Notes: generated by a model from the letters alone, not told the origin. Positions 23,250 to 35,094 are shown, numbered from the stretch's first letter. The stretch is 64,000 nucleotides of DNA from Gibbula magus (GCA_936450465.1 OW388293.1:46800040-46864039), one strand, 5' to 3'. Translations and numbers: made by a program.

Positions 23250-23480
23250 CTTGTAACTTGGCGACAGACAATCAGGAATGAAATGATGATATGACGGTTT
23301 GTAATGACCTGAGATTGTCCAATCATGATATATAGTATGTTGTGACACCGAGACGAGTGAACAACGCCGTGTGACGTCACTTATCGAAGTGTTTTGACAC
23401 GTCTCAAGCTGACAGCGGAAACACTGATTGGTACTTGATTGAATTAAGCGTGAACACTCATCACTGAGATTAAGGTAAAC
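23250..23480 (-). promoter_or_regulatory. Conserved promoter of LIM-homeobox copy 1
   Basis: This block is shared by all four copies. It contains TATATA at 23329-23334, a perfect CRE (TGACGTCA) at 23372-23379, and CCAAT motifs next to the TATA box (gtccaatca) and in 'gtaccaatcagtg'. TATA-to-ATG spacing predicts a 5' UTR of roughly 55 nt. Confidence 0.7.
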
Positions 23481-23756
23481 GTATTCGATCTATCTAATTT
23501 GAATTTATCAATAGTTGCAAAGAAATAGCACTATCACAGGAAACATTACACGACTATCCTGAAATAAATTAGTTCCAATTACAGCCGAATCTGTTAAAGG
23601 TTGCATCCATCTCAAATTTAAGCCAAGCATTTTGTTACATATCTTATCAAATAACATAATAAAAGGTTGTATTCGGTCTAGGGAATATTAATATATATAA
23701 CATTTAATCACCAGAAGTAGATCAGATAATTCCTGAGTTTTTTTAAATATTCTTCA

Positions 23757-26515
23757 GACATTATTATTCCTCACCTTGAACTTGTATTCAGTATTATCTT
23801 AGAAAAGGGTACATTCCCAGAGGCTTGGTCATTTGGGATAATTGTGCAAATACATAAACAGGGTGATCTTAACAATGTAAACAATTATAGAGGTATCTCA
23901 CTGCTCAGCATATTTGGTAAAGTACTTCCATACATAATTAATAAAAGGTTATTATTTTGGGCAGATACATTAAACAAAATTAATGAAGAACAAGCTGGTT
24001 TTAGAGAAGGTTACTCAACTATTGACAACATATTTATCCTACTACATGTAGTCTACAGGTACCTCAGTATCAAAGGTGGGAGATTTTATGAGCTCTTCGT
24101 TGACTTTGCCTAGGCGTTAAAATTCCATGGTCTTAGCACCAAAATGAATAAACTATTGGGTAGCATTTATGAGAACGTAAAGGTATGTGTACGTAATAAT
24201 AATGAGATTTCACAAACCTTTATTTGTCAGTTAGGAGTAAGACAAGGGTGCATTTTAAGCCCATTTTCATAAATGAATTAGCTGCACAAATAAATACCAA
24301 CTGTGACTATGGCACTCAGCTTCATCCGGATATTACCCAGATATTTTTACTATTGTTTGCTGATGATATTATCCTTTTTTCGTCAACAATAAAAGCCTTA
24401 CAGAGTCAAATTAATTAACTTGATTGTAACTGTGATAAATGGAAGTTGACAGTAAACATTAATAAAACAAAAGTTCTAATTTAAAAATGGATGTAAGTTA
24501 TCAAGTAAAGAAAATTGGTACCTTAAAGTAGAAAAATAGAAGCTACAGGATTTTATAAATATTTTGGTGTTCACTTCAGCAGAAACCTATCATGGAATAA
24601 ACATTCACAACAAGCTGCTTTACAAGCACAGTAAGTATTTATATGCATATTTAAGAATCTGAAAGTTTTAGGAAACATTTCATACCAATAATTTTTTTTA
24701 AATATTTGATGTAAAGATACTCCCAATTCTATTATATTGGTCAGAAGTATGGGGCGTACAAAACTTCTTACCGATAAAGCTACTAAAATATCTTTTATTA
24801 TTTATTCCATTATATATAACATCTATAATACTGGTACTTTCAATTTTACTTGGATTTCATTTATCAAAAATATCCTTAACAGCATAGGTTTAAGTTTTGT
24901 ATGGCTATCCCAATATCCTATTTCATCTTCCTGGCTCAAAACAACTGCTCATACTATTCTAACTGATAATGCTAAACAAATCTGGAGGTCAGAAGTAGAA
25001 CATTCCAAAAAGGGTGTAGTTTATTCTGTTCTGAAACCTCAATTTGAACTTGAAAATTAGTTAACGTCCCTTCCTCAATGTCAAGCAATCCCATTATTTC
25101 TATTTCGTACATCTTGCCACCATTTACCAATTGAAAAGGGAAGATGGAATAAGATACCTATATCTGAAAGAAAATGTAAATTGTGTTTAACTGATGATGT
25201 TGCAGATGAATTCCATTATATTTTTATTTGTTCATACTTTGATGAACAAAGAAGTTTGTACATAGCACATTTGTTATACAAAAATCCAAACATGCTTAAA
25301 TTGCAAAAACTGTTTATGTGTAAAAGAATACCTGTATTAAAAAGACTTAGTAAATTTCGTAAAATTATAATGCAAATTGTAAAATCTTCCGGCTAATCAC
25401 TTATCCGCTATCATCATGTATTATACTGTCAGTTTGTACCTCATATTCCGAGGTTCTCGGCCTGAGCGTAATAAAGTTCTGTTCTGTTCTGTTCTGATAC
25501 CATAGAAAAGATTCATTTATATGCATGCAAAAAGTATTTGGGTGTAAAGATAAACACATCTAGTCTGATGGTGTATGGAGAATGTGGATGATTTCCTCTT
25601 TATATATATTCGAATATGAAAGTTATTAAATATTGGCTGAGACTTATTGACATGCCCTCAGACAGGTCACCAAAAAAGTTTATGACATGATGATAGTTTA
25701 GGATAAAAATGGCAAAACAAACTGGGTGACTGGTGTAAGAAAACTACTTTTCAATTGTGGTTTTGGTCATACTTTGAATAACCAAAATGTGTATTCAAAA
25801 TCGACTTTTGTCCTTTCATAAACCAAGAGATTAAAATATATTTATATGCAGACATGGACAGCATCATTGACCCTAACAAACAAGTGTTTTATTACAAAAT
25901 TATTAAATCTGAAATAATCAAGGAAGATTACTTATCAAAGGTTACTGTTAAACAATTTCGAATTGCTCTTTCACGTTTTAGATGTTCATCTCATGACCTT
26001 TGTGTTGCGACAGAGCGCTATATAAAAAAATTACTCGCGAAGAAAGAATCTGTAAGATTTCTCGCTTAGATTTTATAGAAGACGAATATCATTTTTTACT
26101 TATATGCCCTGTGTACTCACATCTTAGAGAAAAATATATTTACAAGCATATTATCATAAATACCCAAATATTATAAAATATTCTGCCCTGCTATCAAACA
26201 AAAATAGTAATATTTTACAGAACCTTTCTATTTTCATTTATTATGCCTCCTTGTACAGACATGATTTCATAAAATAATGTTGGGTTGTGATGTATATGAT
26301 ATGAAAATATAATATATGACGTCATTAGATGTGAAATGATATGATATATTTTATATGTAGCATGAATAGATGGCAAATAACAGATATATGTGAAGTGATG
26401 TGCTATGCTGTTACATGTATTGTACAAATGTGTAAATATTGTTCTCACTAAATGAACTTTAGACCTGTGGCCTCTAAGAATTGAATAAAGATTGATTGAT
26501 TGAGATTGATTGTAT
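23757..26515 (+). pseudogene. Decayed LINE reverse transcriptase, older copy
   Basis: Broken plus-strand frames match the intact LINE at 37888-41286: 'NNYRGISLLSIFGKV', 'EEQAGFREGYSTIDNIFIL', 'FVDFA' then a stop where the family has K, 'GVRQGCILSP' across a frame break, and the RT catalytic block 'LLFADDIILFS' near 24355. After an internal insertion (24765-25497) it resumes with 'ACKKYLGVKINTS' and 'RFRCSSHDLCVATERY'. The 3' end has 'gaataaagattgattgattg'. Stops and frameshifts show it is inactive. It separates promoter 1 from promoter 2 of the first divergent LIM-homeobox pair. Confidence 0.85.
24765..25497 (+). mobile_element. LINE 3' fragment nested in the older LINE
   Basis: A second LINE tail interrupts the older RT pseudogene between 'EVWGV' and 'ACKKYLGV'. 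It encodes a C-terminal zinc-knuckle-like segment ('CKLCLTDDVADEFHYIFIC') and ends with 'cgtaataaagttctgttctg' followed by a (ttctg)n tail. The same fragment occurs again at 33723-34110. Boundaries are approximate. Confidence 0.75.
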
Positions 26516-26649
26516 AACATTTACAGTTTCCATCATGTGTATATTCGTAAATATTCCATTTGTGTATGTAATTTTAATGCTTATGATACTGGTACAATAA
26601 CACACCCATTTCTACATGTCCGTCCCTCCTTAGATAGATCGAATACGTT

Positions 26650-26862
26650 TACCTGAATCTCAGTGATGAGTGTTCACGCTAAATTCAATCAAGTACCAAT
26701 CAGTGTTTCCGCTGTCAAAACACTTCGATAAGTGACGTCACACGGCGTTGTTCACTCGTCTCGGTGTCACAACATCCTATATAGCATGATTGGACAATCT
26801 CAGGTCATTACAAACCGTCATATCATCATATCATTCCTGAGTGTCTGTCGCCAAGTTACAAG
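26650..26862 (+). promoter_or_regulatory. Conserved promoter of LIM-homeobox copy 2
   Basis: It carries the same elements as the other copies: 'gtaccaatcagtg', CRE TGACGTCA at 26733-26740, TATATA at 26778-26783 and 'gattggacaatct'. About 13 bp ('tgcttgagacgtg') present in the other three is missing. The conserved block ends just upstream, where LINE sequence begins. Confidence 0.7.
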
Positions 26863-27543
26863 ATGTCTCTTTCCTCCGATTTCTCTTTCCTGATGACGTC
26901 ATCTGACCCGGAAGATGAAGTTTATACATCCATGTGCAGTGAGAGTCCAGAAATAGAGACTGCACTTTGCTTCACGTGCTGTGACGTCATCACTGACCAG
27001 TATTTCTTACAAGCAGGAAAACATGTCTGGCATGAACATTGTCTCCGCTGTTGTGTTTGTCAAGTACCTCTAGACAGTAATACTTCCTGTTACGTAAAAG
27101 ACGACAACATCTTCTGTCGCAGAGACTTCCTCAACACCTTCCAGAGCAAATGCAGTTCTTGTTTCCTGCCTATAGAGTCCGGAGACTGGGTCAGATCAGC
27201 TGGCCAGCACGTGTATCATCTAGCGTGTTTCTCGTGCATCACGTGTCAACGACAGCTGTCCACAGGAGAAGACTTCGCCATCCACGACGGTCGTGTTTTG
27301 TGTCGAGTCCATGCCCTCAACCCTGAAACTGACTACTCCACCAGACGACCCAAGTCCAAGAGATTCCGGACAGCCTTCACCGATGACCAACTGGACATCT
27401 TACAAAGACATTTCGAGATTGAAAGCAATCCAAGTGGCCTTGACCTTGAACGTATCGCACAGGATGCCGGACTCACAAAGAAGGTCACCAAAGTGTGGTT
27501 CCAAAATACACGTGCCAAAGCTAAACGAGCGCTTCACTTCTGA
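26863..27543 (+). CDS. LIM-homeodomain transcription factor, intronless, copy 2
   Basis: 226 residues, intact, with the same two LIM domains and homeodomain and all zinc ligands as copy 1. This copy settles the start codon. Upstream of the ATG at 26863 the frame is broken and the TATA box sits where the N-terminal extension of other copies would lie, so translation begins here in all four. Relative to copy 4 I count ten substitutions, including 'QVPLDSN' for 'QATLDSH' in LIM1 and a final Phe. It is transcribed divergently from copy 1, with 3.6 kb of mostly LINE sequence between the starts. Like the others it has no intron and no tail after the homeodomain. The Lhx6/8-Arrowhead assignment rests on LIM2 motifs; the homeodomain is divergent. 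Confidence 0.88.
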   Translation: MSLSSDFSFLMTSSDPEDEVYTSMCSESPEIETALCFTCCDVITDQYFLQAGKHVWHEHCLRCCVCQVPLDSNTSCYVKDDNIFCRRDFLNTFQSKCSSCFLPIESGDWVRSAGQHVYHLACFSCITCQRQLSTGEDFAIHDGRVLCRVHALNPETDYSTRRPKSKRFRTAFTDDQLDILQRHFEIESNPSGLDLERIAQDAGLTKKVTKVWFQNTRAKAKRALHF

Positions 27544-27661
27544 ATCAGTACGGAGTTCTGACACTTACGTGACATGTGATTTATTTATATGTACATGTTC
27601 TTCTCCCTCATTGTGCTTCTTGAGTGCTTCTTAGTCAACACCAACACTGTATAGAAAAGTC

Positions 27662-27667
27662 AATAAA
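27662..27667 (+). terminator. Poly(A) signal of LIM-homeobox copy 2
   Basis: AATAAA in 'agtcaataaaat', about 120 bp after the stop. The surrounding 'gtatag..agtcaataaaat' matches the conserved signal block of copies 1, 3 and 4. Confidence 0.65.
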
Positions 27668-28143
27668 ATATTTTAAACATATATTAGGGTTATTTTTGTT
27701 TTTCACAGTCACCAAGGACTTCTATTCTTCGATCCCCTGTTCTTTATAACTCTTGTATCTTTCAAAAGAATACTTGAATACAATTTGCTCGCCGCCATGT
27801 ATTGTTGTAAGCTACTATTTGCTTTTTTGTGTGGCTGTCTTGATCATGCGCTAAATGTGATAGTTCAAGCTTCGTATTACCTCACTTCTTCAATCTTAAC
27901 CTCTGTTGGATATGAAGCATATTTCCCATTTCTTTGAAAATCCCCTGGCAATAAAGATTGCAAAACTGGTAGGCTAATATACTCTCTAAAAAAAAACCTC
28001 AACCCTATAATGTCAATATCTGACAACATCCCCTGAAAAAGAATAGTGAGTGTAAATTAGATTTGGTTGTCATGTACTCTAAATATGTTCTCTTATGATT
28101 AGTACTAGGTCCCAAACGCAGCCTTTGTCACCCACCCTGACAT
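27668..28143. other. Flank of copy 2, partly shared with the upstream flank of copy 4
   Basis: 'ttgtgtggctgtcttgatca' near 27828 recurs near 36288, upstream of copy 4. No coding sequence was seen. Confidence 0.5.
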
Positions 28144-28975
28144 TTGTTTCTGATTTTGTTTGAGAAAATCAGGATCGAAAATGCCCCGCTTGGTCGCATA
28201 AAGGCAGGGCAAAGTTTTGGAACAGTTGACCGTCATCTAAATGTCCCTAAAACAACAATCTCCCGACTTTGGCATCGACATACAAAGCTTCATGCAACTG
28301 AAGACGGTCCTATGAGTGGTAGACCAATGATCATCACACCGGCTCAGGATCGCTACATCCGGGTCACCCACTACGTAATCTGTAGACCACACCAATCGTC
28401 CCTGCAACATAGGTGCCTGGTTTGAGGAAAGTGTCGGTCCAAACCCTCAGGAACCGTTTACGTGAGGCCAATTTACGTGCACAAAGACCATTTGTCTGAC
28501 CCGTCTGAGACGCCAACATGGACGCCAACGTATCAGGTGGTACACTAACTTTAGGATATGGACCCTATGAAACTGGAGACGAGTCTGCATTAGCGACAAG
28601 TCCTTTTTTCCTACTTCGCCGGCGTGACGGAAGGCAACGTGTCTATAGACGAGGAAATGAACGTTATGCTCCGAACTGCGTTCGACAGGTCGGCAGATTT
28701 GAAGGAGGAAGCGTCATATATGGGGAGTCATGTCTTACAACCAACAAGCACACCCGGCAATTTGACAGCCTAACGATATATCAATGACGTATTACAGCCT
28801 CATCTCATGCCGATAATCGACCAACACAGTTTCAACAGTTCGTGCAAAAAGTGAAGTTTCTACGGAATTCCAATGTCAACATCATGTCATCGCCCAACAC
28901 CAACCCTGTCGAAAATCTATGGGACCATCTTGATCGTCGTATTCGTGCACGTACACCTTGAAATAAATACCGTTT
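28144..28975 (+). pseudogene. Tc1/mariner transposase remnant
   Basis: The N-terminal part reads as a Tc1-type helix-turn-helix: 'AGQSFGTVDRHLNVPKTTIS' then 'RLWHRHT' and 'GRPMIITPAQDRYI'. After frameshifts and stops, C-terminal signatures follow: 'RYINDVLQPHLMPIIDQ' near 28775 and 'NPVENLWDHLDRRIRAR' near 28910, which are conserved around the last catalytic acidic residue. A central stretch matches 'GVTEGNVSIDEE'. It is inactive, and its terminal repeats were not located. Confidence 0.75.
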
Positions 28976-30479
28976 AATTCATATATATATTTATATATAT
29001 ATGCATTCCAAAATTTAAACTAAGGAATGTACCTGTTTTGGCATGCTAACAGATATGACATTCGTTCAGTTAGTGTACTTTCTTAATCACTGGAGTAGTT
29101 TAGGTAAGTCAATACATGTACGAACAAAATTAACATATTTTAAGTTAGTGTCACAATAAAGAACAGTTTTAAATTGAATACATTAAAATATAAGTAACAG
29201 CAGTTTGAAGCAACGAGTGAAAAGATTTGGCAAATGAATAAATAGTATTAAACATCTTCGTAATGGTGGTTACATGAACAAATAGCAGGGTTTTCTATAA
29301 ACCTTTTGACATGTGTGGCCGTTAAGAAAAAAGTATTTATTCTGAAAATATCACCATTTTATTAAGTATTGAAGGCTCCTTTTCCATTTTTTAAAAACAA
29401 TTACAGTCTAAATGTTAGACTGCCGTTAAGAGTACTACAGCCTAATCTTAAGCAACAAAATGTTACTTTGCTCTGCCTATTACCATAGTCTCTAAATATT
29501 TTATGACTGTTATACACAATATTTTCATTGATTTAAATTGAATTAAACATCGCTAACTCTTGTCACACGTGAAACATTCCAGGAGTGATGTTAACATTCG
29601 TGTTCTTGATTATAAAGATGATGCATATTTCTTGACAAATTCAGGCCATTTTGTATCGATATCAATCTTTAGAAAACACGTTTTAACAGATTTTGTACTA
29701 TACATTATGTAAGACGTGGCGAACTCATGAATACATATTGGCATAAACTGTGCAATCTTTGTAATGTAATTCTTCTATAAATGATATTCAAAATCTGCGT
29801 GTAGGCCTCTTTCATGAGAACCGTTTCAGTTAATATGAGTCTTTGATACTTAACAAGAGGAAAGAAAAAGAAAGGAAAGAAGGAAATATATTTTTTTAAT
29901 GTGTCACACGCTGAAATTTCCATTAAAATACAATTTAGTATAAAATCACAGATTTTAAAACGGCGTCCGGCCGTATGGCCTATGAGACACAATTTAACTT
30001 TTAAAAATCGTTTCTAACCCTCAAAGGCACAAGGTGGGTCTTTGAGGCCCATCAGCGTGTTCTCATGCACTCAAAAACTTTATCAATATCTTTCATTCTT
30101 CAAAAGCATTCGAAAAAAAAAATAAAAATGTGTTAATTATTCTACGAAATATTTTGTTGTTACACTAAGGCACAAGGTGGGCCTCGAAAGCCCAGTCATG
30201 TTTTTTTTTGTCTGCCAATAGACTTTGAAAACTGTCAGACGATACCTAAAAGTAGTAGTCTTTCACCATGAAGAGGTGTTCCCATTTAACGGTGACAATG
30301 CTTTCACACACTACAATAGTGCACGCCATGAGCCTGCACATGTGGATCATGTATCTGCATTCTTGTCTCTCCTTGTAACCTTCAGTCTTGTATTAAATAT
30401 TGTGATGTCAACTACTGTAAGGTTCAGAATCAGGAGCTTCATATTGTTGATAGTGTCTCACCTGTACATGAAGTAAAAC
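28976..30479. other. No gene recognised; a diverged repeat pair
   Basis: AT-rich sequence. 'aaaggcacaaggtgggtct' near 30022 recurs as 'aaggcacaaggtgggcctc' near 30167, each followed by a 'gcccat/gcccag' motif. Short frames at 29705-29992 and 30225-30476 have no recognisable domain. Confidence 0.4.
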
Positions 30480-30589
30480 AGTGAGAACAAAACGGTAGTC
30501 GTCAGTTTTGAAAATATAATAGAACAAACTCCACTAGTCAGTCAACACACGCTCAAGGTCCTAGTTTGTGTAACAACAGTGGCTATCAG

Positions 30590-30830
30590 CACGCATCCAG
30601 AAGATATGTAGCACAGTGTACACGCTGTAACAAATGTGGTAAATTCAATCATGTTACCAAAATGTGATGGTCTAAACCTGTGACAAGATCCAAAGAATAT
30701 CAAGTTGGTCATATTGTGGATGAATTTTTCAACGATATTGTTGGTAATTATGACATCTCATCAAAATATTGGATAGTGCCAATATCGATCAATAAATCAG
30801 TTCATCTCACATTCTTTCTGATTGAGACTA
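30590..30830 (+). pseudogene. Possible LTR-retrotransposon gag-pol remnant
   Basis: A zinc-knuckle-like 'CNKCGKFNHVTKM' has a stop in place of the last cysteine. About 35 codons later, 'VGNYDISSKYWIVPISINKS' resembles the stretch before the aspartic protease in Ty3/gypsy-type polyproteins. The catalytic Asp-Thr/Ser-Gly is not seen. The identification is tentative. Confidence 0.35.
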
Positions 30831-30839
30831 TGACAAAAT

Positions 30840-31961
30840 GATCCAAATGAATTTTCACTTATTGTCTCCGATTTGATCTGTTTTGATCAATATGCCAAAA
30901 TAAATCACAATTTGTAATACATCGGGGATCACACATTCAAAGAAGAAACGTATATTCAATGTTTCTGTTTCTAACCGCATTAGAGGTTACATTATCACCT
31001 ATAAAAAGGCGTCAATGACTGCACAACTAACTTTCATTGCAAACAATCAAGATTCTCTGATTGTTGCCAAGAAAACACTCCACGTGTAACAGAGACAACT
31101 TGGGAAACATTGACTTGATCAGTAATCTATATAGGGTGAGAATAATTGTTATACCAAGGTAAGTTTTCTTTCATTAGGTGAGCCGTGGCTTGGTGGGTTG
31201 ACCTACCTTATTTCTATAGCATTAGATTCATCCTCGTTGGGGAAACCTAGATACTAGAGTGCTTCCTTGTCAATGTGATACTCGTTGACAACTTATTTTA
31301 TGGACATTTGGACAATATTGTTAAATGAATAAAAAATATTTCCAAAACCAAAAACAAAACTTAAGCCCTTAGTAATTAGATGATTCTAACCCAATTGTCA
31401 ATTTTATAAATGGGACCTAATTTGCGAGTTTTGTAGTCAGATAAATAGACATTCTACATTTTGTATTTGCAAATTTGTTTGTAAGAAGGCTTGATGAAAA
31501 CTTGTCCAAACCTATCCAATGAAAAGGCTTGTTATGAGAAGATGGTTGTATGTGGTTAGACTCGGGAAGCCTGACTCTATCAAATTTACACCCTGGTTCC
31601 CAGGTCAATTCCGCTCAGCTACAGTTTGCATATTAACTCATCCAGTAGACCAGCATGTCTAATTTAGCAGATGAGCAAGGAAGTCACACAAATCGACGAA
31701 GCACTTTGAATTTGTCTTCAGGTTTCCCTTTTCAAGAGTGTCAGGGGTAGGAGATAGAGATGGGGAACCTGGATCACCACGGCTGCATTGAAAAACAAAA
31801 CAGTTATATGTTCAGATTATTTTATTGACTCTATACAGAGTTTTGTGTCGATATACAAGCACTGACTATTAATACAAGCACATTTGAGGAAGAACGATAT
31901 GTACATATGAATATATAACTATAAATGTCATGCCAGTAAAGTGTTGGAATTCCAGAGTGAG
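30840..31961 (-). repeat. Duplicated 3' cassette of LIM-homeobox copy 3
   Basis: The region downstream of copy 3 matches, in inverted orientation, the region downstream of copy 4 (41298-45560 after removing insertions). The poly(A) block, 'ttcaatgcagccgtg', 'aaatagacattctacattttg' and the distal 'gatccccgatgtataac' block correspond in order. This empty version of the cassette gives the pre-insertion state of several elements found at copy 4. Confidence 0.8.
31821..31826 (-). terminator. Poly(A) signal of LIM-homeobox copy 3
   Basis: AATAAA on the minus strand in the conserved 'agagtcaataaaat' block, about 136 bp after the stop. Confidence 0.65.
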
Positions 31962-32642
31962 TCACATGTGAAGTGCACGCTTTGCTTTAGCACGTGTATT
32001 CTGGAACCACACTTTGGAGACCTTCTTCGTGAGTCCGGCATCCTGTGCGATACGTTCAAGGTCAAGCCCACTTGGATTGCTTTCAATTTCGAAATGTCTT
32101 TGTAGGATGTCCAGTTGGTCATCGGTGAAGGCTGTCCGGAATCTCTTGGACTTGGGTCGTCTGGTGGAGTAGTCAGTTTCAGGGTTGAGGGCATGGATTC
32201 GACACAAAAGACGACCGTCGTGAATGGCGAAGTCTTCTCCTGTGGACAGCTGTCGTTGACACGTGATGCACGAGAAACACGCCAGATGATACACGTGCTG
32301 GCCAGCTGATCTGACCCAGTCTCCGGACTCTATAGACAGGAAACATGAACTGCATTTGCTCTGGAAGGTGTTGAGGAAGTCTCTGCGACAGAAGATATTG
32401 TCGTCTTTTACGTAACAGGAAGTATGACTGTCTAGAGTTGCTTGACAAACACAACAGCGGAGACAATGTTCATGCCAGACGTGTTGCCCTGATTGTAAGA
32501 AATACTGGTCAGTGATGACGTCACAGCACGTGAAGCAAAGTGCAGTCTCTATTTCTGGACTCTCACTGCACATGGATGTATAAACATCATCTTCCGGGTC
32601 AGATGACGTCATCAGGAGAGAGAAATCGGAGTAAAAAGACAT
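31962..32642 (-). CDS. LIM-homeodomain transcription factor, intronless, copy 3
   Basis: 226 residues, intact, with all LIM zinc ligands and homeodomain residues W212, Q214, N215 and R217. I count 13 substitutions against copy 4, mostly conservative: D19 for E, Leu-Leu-Cys-Arg-Ile for Val-Leu-Cys-Arg-Val in LIM2, Ser for Thr at 209 and a terminal Met. The start at 32642 is chosen because the longer frame from 32741 overlaps the TATA box and is not conserved in copy 2. It is tail-to-tail with copy 2 (4.4 kb apart) and head-to-head with copy 4 (4.5 kb between starts). Its cassette has fewer insertions than copy 4's. Confidence 0.88.
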   Translation of the reverse strand: MSFYSDFSLLMTSSDPEDDVYTSMCSESPEIETALCFTCCDVITDQYFLQSGQHVWHEHCLRCCVCQATLDSHTSCYVKDDNIFCRRDFLNTFQSKCSSCFLSIESGDWVRSAGQHVYHLACFSCITCQRQLSTGEDFAIHDGRLLCRIHALNPETDYSTRRPKSKRFRTAFTDDQLDILQRHFEIESNPSGLDLERIAQDAGLTKKVSKVWFQNTRAKAKRALHM

Positions 32643-32885
32643 CTTGTAACTTGGCGACAGACAATCAGTAATGATATGATGATATGACGGTTTGTAATGA
32701 CCTGAGATTTTCCAATCATGATATATAGGATGTTGTGACACCGAGACGAGTGAACAACGCCGTGTGACGTCACAGATCGAAGTGTTTTGACACGTCTCAA
32801 GCAGACAGCGGAAACACTGATTGGTACTTGATTGAATGTTACATGAACACTCATCACCGAGATTAGGGTAAACGTATTCAAACTA
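32643..32885 (-). promoter_or_regulatory. Conserved promoter of LIM-homeobox copy 3
   Basis: TATATA at 32722-32727, CRE TGACGTCA at 32765-32772 and the CCAAT motif in 'gtaccaatcagtg' keep the same order and nearly the same spacing as in the other copies. The full 'agacgtgtcaaaacacttcg' block is present. Confidence 0.7.
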
Positions 32886-32971
32886 TCAAGATGGGGCGGA
32901 AATCGAGAAATGTGTGTACTATGTAAGAGTTGACTTCGCTGACCTTTCAATTGATCACATTTTGAATGTCT

Positions 32972-33184
32972 TTATGCAGATAAAAGGTTTAATAAATAGA
33001 CTGTTTCATTGTGTTTGCCTGATATCATTTCTATCTCACCTCGTCGAGTGATAAAGAGACATTTCACGAGTGGTTGTGGAGTCCCTTTCTTACTCCACTC
33101 GAGTTCTATTCCTAAAAAGTCCCTGTTACAGCTGAATCTATTCAAAGCTGCAACCATCTCAAATTTAAACATAGCAAATAACAT
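32972..33184 (-). CDS. Upstream open frame of unknown function, paired with one at copy 4
   Basis: A 70-codon frame on the same strand as copy 3, about 330 bp upstream of its start codon, begins MLFAMFKFEMVAALNRF. The equivalent frame upstream of copy 4 (36431-36664) is nearly identical and differs by an in-frame 9-bp indel ('TRRGEIEM' versus 'TRREM'). A degraded version lies upstream of copy 1 near 23570-23680. I do not recognise the protein. It could be an exon, an old element fragment, or chance openness preserved because the duplication is recent. Confidence 0.3.
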   Translation of the reverse strand: MLFAMFKFEMVAALNRFSCNRDFLGIELEWSKKGTPQPLVKCLFITRRGEIEMISGKHNETVYLLNLLSA

Positions 33185-33722
33185 TGTGTAAAAGGTTCTG
33201 AATATTTGTAAAACATTATGAGCAACGTTTACGCTTTCAATGTGTGTTTTTTTTTTGCATTTACATTTGTGTATCGTAGGTGATGTTTATGTTTCTTTAG
33301 AAGGTTTTGCTTCATGATACTAATTATCTTGAATTGTACTTTCTCTTTTTCTTTCAATTCCGATCATAAAACACTAAGAGGATAAAGAACGATGCCGTGG
33401 AACGTCAGGTATATCATGGTATGATTTGACACGTGGCAAACCTTATTGCAGGCAGTTGAGACACTGACTTGACTTGATTGAATGTAACATGAACACTTAT
33501 CACTTAGATCCAGCGTCACTGCCATAAGAAACTTTGCTTACTACCATATCTATTTGCGCCCGCATCATAATTTCTATTTGTCCCTTATCATCTGAGTGTT
33601 TTATATATTTGAAAAGGAGATATATACATGTAAATACAAACATTATTACAGACAGGGGATTGGCTGATTGGCACTTGATTGAATGTAATATGAACACCTA
33701 TCACTAAGATCTTGCATAACTT

Positions 33723-34110
33723 CCAAGCAGAAAATTCCAAAAAAAAGTGTAGTTTATTCTGTGAAACCTCAATTTGAACTTGAAAATTATTTAACGTCCC
33801 TACCACAATGTCAAGCAATCCCATTACTTCTATTTCGTACATCATTTGCCAATTGTAAGGGAAGGTTGAATAAGATACCTATATCTGAAAGAAAATGTAA
33901 ATTGTGTTTAACTGATGATGTTGCAGATGAAATCATTATATTTTTATTTGTTCATACTTTGCTGAACAAAGAAGTTTGTACATACCACATTTTTTGTCAA
34001 AAAGTCCAAACATGCTTAAATCTCAGAAACTGTTCTTATGTAAAATAATATTTTCATTAACAAAGACTTAGTAAATTTTGTAAAATTAGAATGTAAATTG
34101 AAAAATCTTC
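33723..34110 (+). mobile_element. LINE 3' fragment (same family as 24765-25497)
   Basis: The translation 'PQFELENYLTSLPQCQAIPL' then 'ISERKCKLCLTDDVADE' matches the nested fragment at 25 kb, with a frameshift after 'DVADE'. It is another truncated, inactive insertion, located between the promoters of copies 3 and 4. Confidence 0.75.
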
Positions 34111-34229
34111 CGGCTAATCACTAATCACTGGAAATGTTTGTTTGACAGCCAAAGAAGACTAATAATTACTTACTACCATTTTACCATGGATCGCATCATA
34201 ATCTGCAGATAGATATATTTATTTTGTTC

Positions 34230-35090
34230 TAAACTAACATTCTTCACGCTCTAAACTTGTGTTCTTTAAGTCCTTAACTCAAGCTCTAAAAGCTCTAAAC
34301 TCAAGTTCGTAAAGTTGTAAACTCATATTCTACAATATGTAAACTCAAGTTCTTAACTCTAGTTCTACAAGCGGTAAACTCAAGTTCTTCAAATTGTAAA
34401 CTCATGTATGTTCTTCAAGTTGTAAAGGCAAGTTCTCAACTCTAGTTCTACAAGCTGTAAGCTCATGTTCTTCAATATGTAAACTCACGTTCTTAACTCA
34501 AGTTCTACAAGTTGTAAGCTCATGTTCTACAATATATACACTCAAGTTCTTAACTCTAGTTCTACAAGCTGTAAACTCAAGTTCTTCAAGTTGTAACTCA
34601 AGTTCTCAACTCTAGTTCTACAAGCTGTAAACTCATGCATGTTCTTCAAGTTGTAAAGGCAAGTTCTCAACTCTAGTTCTACAAGCTGTAAACTCACGTT
34701 CTTCAAGTTGTAAACTCAAGTTTTTAACTCTACTTCTACAAGCTGTAAGCTCATGTTCTTCAATATGTAAACTCAAGTTCTTAACTCTAGTTCTACAAGC
34801 TGTAAGCTCATGTTCTTCAATATGTAAACTCAAGTTCTTAACTCTAGTTCTACAAGCTGTAAGCTCATGTTCTTCAATATGTACACTCAAGTTCTTAACT
34901 CTAGTTCTACAAGCTGTAAACTCATGTTCGTCAAGTCCTAACTCAAGCTCTAAAATCTCTATACTCATGTTCTCCAAGTTCTTAACTCAAGCTCTTCAAG
35001 TAATAAAATTAAGTTCTTCAAATACTTCCAGTTCTAAACTACAGTTCTTCATACTCTTAGCTAAAGTTCTTTAAGCTCTAAACTAAAGTT
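34230..35090. repeat. ~57-bp minisatellite array
   Basis: Units built on 'agttctacaagctgtaaact' and 'catgttcttcaatatgtaa' recur, with the most regular 57-bp periodicity at 34690-34930. Outer units are degenerate and shade into shorter 'ctcaagttcttaa' repeats. The minus strand stays open for 114 codons with a 19-residue period ('EEHELTACRTRVKNLSL'), a consequence of the 57-bp unit. Confidence 0.9.
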
Positions 35091-35094
35091 ATTT

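Noticed and set aside
23250..23348. N-terminal extension (MSQHTIYHDW...) of the LIM-homeobox proteins at copies 1, 3 and 4
   Set aside because: The extension overlaps the TATATA box and would start at or before the predicted transcription start. It is interrupted in copy 2, and the internal ATG gives exactly 226 residues in all four copies.
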